Origin: Pseudomonadota bacterium
GTDB taxonomy: Bacteria > Pseudomonadota > Gammaproteobacteria > Steroidobacterales > Steroidobacteraceae
Direction of reading: 5' to 3'
DNA length: 34,753 bases
Assembly: GCA_021805275.1 (NCBI GenBank)
Contig: JAJZFQ010000041.1
Span: 1 to 34,753 of the forward strand
Made by a program: the position numbers and the translations under genes. Position 1 is the stretch's first letter, and every line of letters starts with the position of its first letter. The notes beneath the pieces were generated by a model. The model was not told where the DNA came from. It saw only the letters and a program-made list of their open reading frames with translations, and ran no database searches. Below, one piece after another: positions 1 through 6,936 of this stretch.

Positions 1-1
1 C

Positions 2-127
<126 letters not shown>

Positions 128-149
128 GCGAACCGCCGGCGGGGAGGCG

Positions 150-181
150 GGTGCACCGGGCGCGAGGCCGCCCGGTGCACC
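150..181. terminator. 13-bp perfect hairpin, probable bidirectional terminator
   Basis: GGTGCACCGGGCG at 150-162 pairs perfectly with 169-181 across a 6-nt loop. It lies between the convergent frmA tail and the lipoprotein gene, where a shared terminator is expected. No clear T-tract follows on either strand, so the function is inferred from stem strength and position. Confidence 0.6.
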
Positions 182-193
182 GCTCTCGAAGGG

Positions 194-2080
194 CTACTCG
201 AGCGCGACGTCCATGCGCTGGGTATAGAACGTATTGGTGCTCGAGTCGTAGGTGCCGAGCGCCACCAGCTTGAACACCTTGTTCGTGCCGTTGATCGTGC
301 TCGACAGCCCGCTGATGAAGCTCGAGGCGCCGTCGTACACATTGACCCCGCTCGTGGCGTTGCCGATGCCGTACTCGGAGTTACCGCTGCACGTGCCGCT
401 GGCGCACCCGGCAATGACGGTCGGGCTGGCCGCGAGGCTCGAGAGCTGCACGGTCTGCGGTCCGGTGCGCAGCACGGCCGTGGTGATGGCCGTATTGCCG
501 AGATTCACGATGATCCCGGCATTGCCCGCGCTGGTGAATGGCGCGGTCGTACCGGAGGTCCACTCCACGATCAGCGTCGAGGGCCCGCTCGTCATGTTCG
601 TCACGGCGCTGGCCATAAAGTCAGGCGGTGCTGCGCCGAACGGCGCGACGATGCCGACGGCATTGATCAGCGTGCCGGCGCTGAGCGTGCTGGCGTCGAA
701 CGTGCCGGTGTTCAGCGTGTAACTCGCCGCATTGGCATCCGCGCTGCTCGTGATCCCCGTGCCGGCGAACGCGAAGGTACTCGGCGCGTCATTGGCGAGC
801 TCGAGCAGGTTCACCGTCGCGCTGCCGGAGGCACCGCTGCTCAGCGTGCCCCACAGACTGGTCGGCTGCAGGCGGATCTGCCCGGGATTGGCATTCATCG
901 AGAGCGCGTTCGACGCGCTGATCGCACCGATCCCGAGCGCCGTGATCTGCTGGCCGACGGAGACCGAGGACGTGCCGAGTCCGCTGGCATCCACCCCGTC
1001 CTGGCTCACCACGGTCCCCGCGCCGATCGTCACGGTGGCCGTGGAGTAGTAGTTGAATGAGGCGTTCGAGAAGCAGGGGCCCTCCTGGCAGATGTACTCC
1101 GCGCCGGAGAGCGTGAGGGTATTGCCACTGCGGGCCGTGATCACGCCGCGCAGCGCCTCGTTGCCCTGGCTGATCACCGTGGTGCCGGCATAGACGGCCG
1201 TGGCGTTCAACGCCGGCGTGATCGTCGAGAGGTCCCCGAGTGTCCCGTAGGCCGTGATGGTGATGCCTGGGTTCAGGGCGGCCATGGCATTGAGCCCCGC
1301 CGAGCCGGTGTACGTCGTGCCGTTGATGTTGAAGTAGGTGCTCGAGCTGGTATTGACGGTGAGCGCCCCGACGTCACCGTCCGCATAGTAGGTGTCGTCG
1401 AACGGGCGGATATTTTCCGTGAAGCTCCCCGCGCTCGCAGTGGTGAGGACGATCTGGCCACGCGCGCGCAGCGGATTGCTCTCGTAGGGCTGCACGGTCG
1501 CGACGATGAACGGCTTGACCGTGACCGTGTTGGTGCTCGCGTTGATCGAATTCGATGCCGCCAGGTCGATGTCGAGGGCGAGCGGGGTGGATTTGTTCAA
1601 CCCGATCACGAGCGGATTCGACGGATCGAAATTCACCGTCTCGGTGATCACGCCTGGATTGGCGGTCCCGGAGGTGCTTTCCACTTTCGCCTCAGTGCTC
1701 TGGCCCTTCAGGTAGATGATCGGCGTGGAGTAATCCAGGCTGACCGTCATGCTCTTGTAGGTGCCGTCCGGAACGCCGGTCGCGTTGAACAGTTCGGAGA
1801 GATTCGTCCGGCGGGTCAGATCGACCTGTTCATCCGAGGTCTGGACGTAGGCGACGTAGCCATCGGAGCGGGTGAGGGTGATGGTGTACAGGCCGACCGA
1901 GTAGGCGCTGAAGTCGCCCGCGGCTTCCCCGGTGAGCGTCAGGACGGGCGTGCCGTTGTACACCTGCGTGTTCGCGCTGCAGCCGCCGAGCGCGATGGCG
2001 AGCGCCGCGCCTACGGCGCAGATCGAGGTGCGCAGGGTGCCCACGGCGCCCGGTATTGCGCGAGCGCAATCGAATCTCAT
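194..2080 (-). CDS. Secreted lipoprotein, DUF4382-like N-terminal region, function unknown
   Basis: A 628-residue protein. The N-terminus is a lipoprotein signal peptide ending in the lipobox LGGC, so it is probably anchored in the outer membrane or periplasm. The next roughly 170 residues resemble DUF4382: a beta-rich region with VDLTRRTNLSELF followed by VPDGTYKSMTVSL. The remainder is Thr/Ser/Ala/Gly-rich and beta-rich with no motif I recognise. I chose ATG at 2080 because AAGGGGAAG lies 4 nt upstream; a TTG directly before it is an alternative. It runs in the same direction as the next lipoprotein gene but about 140 bp of non-coding DNA separates them, so they need not be co-transcribed. 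The DUF4382 assignment is from memory of the family pattern. Confidence 0.7.
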   Translation of the reverse strand: MRFDCARAIPGAVGTLRTSICAVGAALAIALGGCSANTQVYNGTPVLTLTGEAAGDFSAYSVGLYTITLTRSDGYVAYVQTSDEQVDLTRRTNLSELFNATGVPDGTYKSMTVSLDYSTPIIYLKGQSTEAKVESTSGTANPGVITETVNFDPSNPLVIGLNKSTPLALDIDLAASNSINASTNTVTVKPFIVATVQPYESNPLRARGQIVLTTASAGSFTENIRPFDDTYYADGDVGALTVNTSSSTYFNINGTTYTGSAGLNAMAALNPGITITAYGTLGDLSTITPALNATAVYAGTTVISQGNEALRGVITARSGNTLTLSGAEYICQEGPCFSNASFNYYSTATVTIGAGTVVSQDGVDASGLGTSSVSVGQQITALGIGAISASNALSMNANPGQIRLQPTSLWGTLSSGASGSATVNLLELANDAPSTFAFAGTGITSSADANAASYTLNTGTFDASTLSAGTLINAVGIVAPFGAAPPDFMASAVTNMTSGPSTLIVEWTSGTTAPFTSAGNAGIIVNLGNTAITTAVLRTGPQTVQLSSLAASPTVIAGCASGTCSGNSEYGIGNATSGVNVYDGASSFISGLSSTINGTNKVFKLVALGTYDSSTNTFYTQRMDVALE

Positions 2081-2175
2081 CAATCTTCCCCTTGGCTCGG
2101 GATGGATATTTCAGGTCCGTTCAGGGCGAACGGCTGTAAAAAGTCCTAGTGTAACGTCTTTGAGCGGGCCACGTC

Positions 2176-2196
2176 GCCGGGGTTCCGGTCCCCGGC
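2176..2196 (-). terminator. Short GC hairpin after the DUF4397 lipoprotein gene
   Basis: GCCGGGG at 2176-2182 pairs with CCCCGGC at 2190-2196 across 7 nt. It lies about 30 bp past the stop of the gene ending at 2224 on the minus strand. There is no T-tract. It may separate transcription of the two lipoprotein genes. Confidence 0.35.
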
Positions 2197-2223
2197 ACTA
2201 TAGGTGCATGCAGCGACGCCGGC

Positions 2224-3543
2224 CTAGCGATCTTGCGAGAGCACCCCGATCGGGGCACTGGTGCTGCCGAACATAAACATGCTGTAGACGTTGCCCGAGC
2301 CGAGCGCTGCGGCGGTCTGCGAGTACAGCGTCTGCGCGGTCGTGTAATCCGTTACGGTCACGGTTCCGGTCGTGGTGGCGACCACCTCGGTATCGTACGG
2401 GGAGGTGCCGCTCGCGGCACCGCTGGGCAGGTCCGATCCCAGGGGCACCCCGCTCGCCACCGGCATGAAATTCACGGCCAGGGAGAGCGGATCGCCGCTG
2501 CCGGACATGGCATTGACCAGCCGGACGCTCGCGTACCCGCTGAGCGCCGGGATATTGAGGTCGGCCAGCCAGCTCTCTTGCACGCTCGCCGGGGTGCCGT
2601 AGATGAGCAGGGTGTAGTCCTGGCCGGCCGTGAGACTCTGGCTGGGGGCACTGATGGCCGTACCGTTGACCGTCACGGTGACCGCTTGGCTGCCGGCGGG
2701 CACGAGCTCGTAGGTGCCCACCGTCGAGGCGGGCGCCCCGCTGAGGAGCGCCGTCGAGCCTACGGACGCGGACACGCTACTGGCGCCGCTGACGCCGATC
2801 GCCGCGCGCACCCGTGCATCGGGGTTGGCGTAGACGGTCAGTGAGCCCTGTTGCGGGAGCGCCATCACATTGACCAGGTAGCCACCGGGTGCCTCGGTGA
2901 TGATCAGCGAGAGCGTCTCCTGGTTGGAGAGCTGCAGGCTCGGCAGGTCGAAGCGCAGGTCCGAGTTCTTGCCCGCCCCCGTGATGCGCAGCTCGTACGT
3001 GCCCTGCGGGATCGCGCTGAAAGCGCTCGCTTTACCCCCGGCGAGGGCGCTGAAGTTCGGCGAGGCGCTGCTCAGCGGGATCCCCGGACTGGTCAAGTAC
3101 ACATCGAGGCTGCCGGCATCCGGGTCGGCGTTGAGCACCTCGACGTTCGCATAGCCGCCGTTCGGGGCGCTCTGCTGCTCGTTGATGTCCAGAACACCGA
3201 ATGAGCCGCTGTCCCCGTAGGCGACGTAGGTACGCCGTTCGCTGTTGGCGAGGGTCTTGCTGAGGCTCGAGAGGGCGTTGGCCGCCCCGACGCCGTGGCT
3301 GGTGAAGTAGACCGTGTACGCGGCGGGAACCACGGCGGTGTAGCTGCTCACCGTGCCCGAGGCGACCGTGCTGATCTGCGGCGTGCCGGCCGTGCCACTG
3401 CGCTCGAAGTACACATCGAGCGAGGCGTAGCCGGCGCTGGCATTGAGCAGGCGGATCTGAGCATCGCCGCTGTTGCCACAACCGCTCAGACCCAGAGCGA
3501 GCAGCGCAGGCAGCCATGCTGCGCCGCGACGGATGATCGACAT
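2224..3543 (-). CDS. DUF4397-domain lipoprotein
   Basis: A 439-residue protein. It begins MSIIRRGAAWLPALLALGLSGC, a lipoprotein signal peptide with lipobox LSGC. The mature part carries DUF4397-type repeats: IRLLNASAGYASLDVYF at about residues 30-46, VEVLNADPDAGSLDVYL near 140, and VRLVNAMSG near the C-terminus. DUF4397 proteins are extracytoplasmic beta-sandwich repeats of unknown role. I chose ATG at 3543 because AAGGAGA lies at proper spacing upstream; the longer frame adds 12 residues with no such site. The nearest neighbour is nagA, about 100 bp upstream on the same strand, so read-through from the nag genes is possible. A role in chitin use is not shown. Confidence 0.8.
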   Translation of the reverse strand: MSIIRRGAAWLPALLALGLSGCGNSGDAQIRLLNASAGYASLDVYFERSGTAGTPQISTVASGTVSSYTAVVPAAYTVYFTSHGVGAANALSSLSKTLANSERRTYVAYGDSGSFGVLDINEQQSAPNGGYANVEVLNADPDAGSLDVYLTSPGIPLSSASPNFSALAGGKASAFSAIPQGTYELRITGAGKNSDLRFDLPSLQLSNQETLSLIITEAPGGYLVNVMALPQQGSLTVYANPDARVRAAIGVSGASSVSASVGSTALLSGAPASTVGTYELVPAGSQAVTVTVNGTAISAPSQSLTAGQDYTLLIYGTPASVQESWLADLNIPALSGYASVRLVNAMSGSGDPLSLAVNFMPVASGVPLGSDLPSGAASGTSPYDTEVVATTTGTVTVTDYTTAQTLYSQTAAALGSGNVYSMFMFGSTSAPIGVLSQDR

Positions 3544-3643
3544 GCGGGCGTCTCCTTGCGGTCGGCACGGAACGGCCACGCCGCTGCGGGCACCGGGCCG
3601 GGCCGAATCCCGAGCGAGGATAGCGGATCGCCCGCCGCTGCGC

Positions 3644-4789
3644 CTAGGCGTCCTCGCGCTGCCCGTCGATCCAAGTCGCGCGCACGTGCAGCGTCTCGTC
3701 GGTCAGGACCAGGTTGGCCCGGTAGCCCGGCTCGATGCGTCCGAGCTCCCCGGCGAGCCCGAGGAACTGCGCCGGATACAGGCTCGCCATGTGCACGGCC
3801 TCGTGCAGGGGCAGGCCGAGCAGCCCCATGGCGTTGCGCACGCAGCTGGCCATGTCGATGTTTGAGCCGGCGAGCCGGCCGTCCTCGTCGTAGCACACGG
3901 GGCCGGACACGAGGATTCGCCGGCCCTGCAGCTCGAAGGCGCGCAGATCCGTGCCGAGCGCGGGCATCGCGTCGGTGACCAGCATGAAACGATCGTGCGG
4001 CTTGCAGCGCAGCGCCAAGCGCAGCACCGCCGGGGCGATGTGCTCGCCGTCGACGATGATGCCGCACCAGCTGGCGGGATCCTCGAGCGCGGCGCCCACG
4101 GCGCCTGGCTCGCGGCTGGTCAGCTGCGACATGGCGTTGAACAGGTGGGTGAACCCGCGCAGTCCGTGACGCAGCGCCTCGGTCACCTCCGCATAGGTGG
4201 CATTGGTGTGTCCGGCCGAGACGATGACACCGGCGTCGGCGAGCCGCTGAATGATCTCAGGGGTGGTGACCTCGGGGGCGAGCGTGACGATGGTGCGCCC
4301 GGCGCCGAGGGAGCTCAGCAGGCCCACGGCGCTCTCGTCGAGTTCGCGCAGCTTCGCCTGATCGTGCACGCCCTTGCGCTCGACGCTGAGAAACGGTCCC
4401 TCGATGTGGATGCCGAGCACCCCGGGCACACCGGCCGTGAGCGCTCCGCGCGTGGCGCTGATCGCTTGTGCCACGACCTCCAGGTCCGTGCTGATCAGCG
4501 TCGGCATGAAGCCGGTGGTACCGAATCGGCGGTGCGCACGCCCGATCTGCCGGATCGCCTCGACGCTCGGGGCGTCGTTGAACAGCACCCCGCCGCCGCC
4601 GTTGACCTGCGTATCGATGAACCCCGGCAGCAGCAGCCCGCCGCCGAGATCCACCCGATCGATCCTCGGATCACGCGCCTGCACGGTGGGCACGACGTCC
4701 ACGATGCGGCCGCCGTCGATCAGCACACAGTGCTCGTCGATGAGTTGGCCGTCGCGCAGCACTCGCGCGTTGAACAGTGCGATGGGCAT
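3644..4789 (-). CDS. nagA: N-acetylglucosamine-6-phosphate deacetylase
   Basis: A 381-residue cytoplasmic amidohydrolase that converts GlcNAc-6-phosphate to glucosamine-6-phosphate and acetate. Visible family landmarks are LPGFIDTQVNGGGG (54-67), the metal-binding glutamate in GIHIEGPFL (E130), histidines in SAGHTNA (H194) and THLFNAM (H215), and the catalytic aspartate in LVTDAM (D273). The length is normal for NagA. The ATG overlaps the stop of nagB-II by one base (TGATG), indicating translational coupling. It acts after NagE/NagF have imported and phosphorylated GlcNAc and before the deaminase encoded just upstream. Confidence 0.95.
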   Translation of the reverse strand: MPIALFNARVLRDGQLIDEHCVLIDGGRIVDVVPTVQARDPRIDRVDLGGGLLLPGFIDTQVNGGGGVLFNDAPSVEAIRQIGRAHRRFGTTGFMPTLISTDLEVVAQAISATRGALTAGVPGVLGIHIEGPFLSVERKGVHDQAKLRELDESAVGLLSSLGAGRTIVTLAPEVTTPEIIQRLADAGVIVSAGHTNATYAEVTEALRHGLRGFTHLFNAMSQLTSREPGAVGAALEDPASWCGIIVDGEHIAPAVLRLALRCKPHDRFMLVTDAMPALGTDLRAFELQGRRILVSGPVCYDEDGRLAGSNIDMASCVRNAMGLLGLPLHEAVHMASLYPAQFLGLAGELGRIEPGYRANLVLTDETLHVRATWIDGQREDA

Positions 4790-5829
4790 CAGACGGTCTC
4801 GGTGACCTTGCGCAGATGAGGGGGATGGTCTGGGTCGAGCCCGCGCGCCAGCGACAGGGAGTTCGCCAGCCGGTAGAAGGTCTGAATCAGCAACATCGGT
4901 TCGATCACCGGGTGGGCCGGCTCGGCCGGCAGCTGCACGGCCTGCGGGCAGCGCGATCCGGCGATCATCACGGTCGCGCGCCGCGCGGTGAGCTCCTGGG
5001 CCAGCATCTCGATGCTGGCGCGAGCCTCGTCGTTCTGCGAGAAGACCAGCACCGGGAAGTCGGGTTTCACCAGCGCCATCGGTCCGTGGCGCAGTTCTGC
5101 GGCACTGACCGCCTCGGCGTGCAGTCCGCAGGTCTCCTTCAGCTTCAGGGCCGCTTCCTGTGCCACGGCCAGACCGATGCCGCGGCCGATGACGTACAGG
5201 TTGGTGGCCTGCACGAGCGGCTCCAGGGCCGCGCTCCAGTCGAGGCTCCAGGCGCGCTCGAGGTGTTTCGGTGCCTTGCGCAGCGCCTCGGAGAGCGTCC
5301 GATCGGCGCTCCAGCAGGCCACCAGGTGCGTGATGGCCGCGAGCGAGGCGATGAAGGACTTGGTGGCCGCGACGCTCGTCTCGACGCCTGCGGTGAGTGG
5401 TACGACGTCATCGGCGAGTGCCGCGAGGGGCGAGTTCGGCGCATTCACCAGCGCCACGATCCGCGCGCCGGCTTCGCGCGCCTTGCGCACCGAGGCGAGC
5501 AGGTCCGGGCTCGCCCCCGACTGAGAGATCGCCAGGCACAGCGCACCGGACAGATCCGGGCGCGCATCGTAGAGCGAGCTCACCGACGGGGCCGCGGAAC
5601 TGGTCGGCACGGCCAGGCGCGTCTCGATCAGGTACTTCGCGAACGTCGCGGCATGATCCGAGCTGCCGCGCGCGCACGTCACCACCACGCGCGGGGGCTG
5701 CGCGCGCAGCCGCTCCGCCAGGCTCTCCATGCGCTCGGCGTTGCTGAATAGCTGGTCGCGTACGACCTGCGCGGCCTGTGCAGCCTCGCAGTACATGCGC
5801 GTGGCGGATTCGGGCATCTGCGGGTTCAT
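4789..5829 (-). CDS. nagB-II: SIS-domain glucosamine-6-phosphate deaminase (NagB-II type)
   Basis: A 346-residue protein with two SIS sugar-isomerase domains, resembling the C-terminal half of GlmS without the glutaminase domain. Visible motifs are CARGSSDHA (52-60), ISQSGASPD (101-109), ETSVAATKSF (150-159), and in the second half IGRGIGLAVAQEAALKLKE and AELRHGPMAL. In nag loci of Alteromonadales, Xanthomonadales and Caulobacter this family replaces classical NagB and converts glucosamine-6-phosphate to fructose-6-phosphate and ammonia. The start overlaps the regulator stop (ATGA, 5826-5829) and the stop overlaps the nagA start, giving a tightly coupled nagQ-nagB-II-nagA unit. A role as GlmS-like isomerase is unlikely because the glutaminase domain is absent. 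Confidence 0.9.
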   Translation of the reverse strand: MNPQMPESATRMYCEAAQAAQVVRDQLFSNAERMESLAERLRAQPPRVVVTCARGSSDHAATFAKYLIETRLAVPTSSAAPSVSSLYDARPDLSGALCLAISQSGASPDLLASVRKAREAGARIVALVNAPNSPLAALADDVVPLTAGVETSVAATKSFIASLAAITHLVACWSADRTLSEALRKAPKHLERAWSLDWSAALEPLVQATNLYVIGRGIGLAVAQEAALKLKETCGLHAEAVSAAELRHGPMALVKPDFPVLVFSQNDEARASIEMLAQELTARRATVMIAGSRCPQAVQLPAEPAHPVIEPMLLIQTFYRLANSLSLARGLDPDHPPHLRKVTETV

Positions 5830-6560
5830 ACGTCACTCAACTCCGCCACGAAGTCGTAGATGTCGCCGCGAAAGTACGATTGGGTGAATTCCACGGCTCG
5901 ACCGTCTTTGAGAAAACCCACCCGCTCGACGAGCAGTCCCGCATCGCGCTCGCGGATCTGCAGCAGCTTCGCTTGTTCGGCGGTGAAGAGCACCGCACGC
6001 AGGCGTTGCAGGGCGCGCATGGGGCGGTTGCCGGTGCGCTCGAGCGCCTCGTAGAGAGAGGCCTCCACGGCGTCGAGCGACGGCAGGCAGGAGGCAAGGA
6101 GGGTCGCGTACTCGATGCACATGGGCGCATCGTCCGCATACCGGATGCGATGGAAGCGGTAGACCGGCGTTCCGGGGCTGGAGCGCAGCGTGAGCGCCTC
6201 CTCGGGCGTCACACTGCCCTCGGCCTTGCGCACCCACACGCTGCGCGGCGTGCGGCCGCGCGCCTGCATGTCCTCGGAAAAGGAGGTCAGCTTGGAGAAG
6301 TTCTTCTCCACACGCGCACACACGAATGTGCCGGCGCCCTGGCGGCGCATCAACAGTCCCTCGCCCACCAGACCGTCGATCGCTTTGCGCACCGTGATGC
6401 GCGAGATGTGGAAGTCCTCCGCGATGTCGCGCTCCGGCGGCAGAGCATCGTCCGGGCCGATCAGGCGAGTCTCGATGGCGCCACGCAGTGCGCGCTGCAG
6501 CTGCTGGTACAGGGGGAGGGCGCTGCTCCCATCGAGCTTGCCGAGCGTTTGCGACAGCAT
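5826..6560 (-). CDS. nagQ: GntR/HutC-family transcriptional regulator of GlcNAc genes
   Basis: A 244-residue protein with an N-terminal GntR winged helix (LPPERDIAEDFHISRITVRKAI, then GLLMRRQGAGTFV) and a C-terminal UTRA effector domain. HutC-type regulators in nag loci usually repress until GlcNAc-6-phosphate or glucosamine-6-phosphate binds. I chose ATG at 6560, which gives the usual family length and has a GGGGGGA stretch about 11 nt upstream. Starts at 6593 or 6653 would run through the operator-like repeat at 6599-6622 and lack a good ribosome-binding site. It heads the nagB-II-nagA unit and is divergent from the receptor gene, so one intergenic region can control both arms and itself. 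Confidence 0.85.
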   Translation of the reverse strand: MLSQTLGKLDGSSALPLYQQLQRALRGAIETRLIGPDDALPPERDIAEDFHISRITVRKAIDGLVGEGLLMRRQGAGTFVCARVEKNFSKLTSFSEDMQARGRTPRSVWVRKAEGSVTPEEALTLRSSPGTPVYRFHRIRYADDAPMCIEYATLLASCLPSLDAVEASLYEALERTGNRPMRALQRLRAVLFTAEQAKLLQIRERDAGLLVERVGFLKDGRAVEFTQSYFRGDIYDFVAELSDV

Positions 6561-6598
6561 CAAAGGCGTGATCCCCCCAACCAGTTTCGACATCAGTC

Positions 6599-6622
6599 GT
6601 ATAATACCACTACAGTACCAGT
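6599..6622 (-). promoter_or_regulatory. Candidate NagQ operator upstream of nagQ
   Basis: Read on the minus strand, two half-sites, ACTGGTA and GTGGTAT, lie 11 bp apart in the same orientation. The same arrangement (ACTGGTATTA..ACTGGCATT) recurs on the plus strand at 6723. HutC-type GlcNAc regulators recognise TGGT/ACCA-type half-sites. The position just before the chosen nagQ start suits autoregulation. Binding is inferred. Confidence 0.5.
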
Positions 6623-6722
6623 ACGCAATCGCACTGTCTAATCGTCGTTTCAAGCATATGAATTGATTTGATTAAATCGGAGAAGCGTCTGCGGCGTCGC
6701 CATGGTATAGCTTTTTTAAGAA

Positions 6723-6758
6723 ACTGGTATTACACTGGCATTTAAAAGGTACCAGTGT
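6723..6758 (+). promoter_or_regulatory. Candidate NagQ operator upstream of the GlcNAc receptor operon
   Basis: ACTGGTA (6723-6729) is inverted as TACCAGT (6750-6756), and ACACTGG (6732-6738) is inverted as CCAGTGT (6752-6758), giving nested inverted repeats around an AT-rich core. It shares its half-site pattern with the site at 6599-6622. A weak extended -10-like TGGTATAGC lies at 6703-6711. The rest of the 376-bp interval 6561-6936 shows no further gene; open frames there extend the receptor or regulator N-termini without good ribosome-binding sites. Confidence 0.55.
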
Positions 6759-6936
6759 GGTGTTTGCGCAACGCCTGCAGGTCGATCGTCAGGGCGGTAG
6801 TGCGCAAAACATCGGAAAAGCGGCCAAGAGGCGGCGCTGGGATCAGGCGGAACGGTCGCCGGGGCGTGTGGCGCCGATGAGGCTCACGACATGGGCGGTC
6901 TCGACAAACGACAACATCATCGGGGTAAGAGAACTT

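Noticed and set aside
252..722. Long plus-strand frames opposite the lipoprotein, nag and ABC genes
   Set aside because: These are antisense shadows of strongly supported genes in high-GC DNA, with compositions typical of wrong-frame reading.
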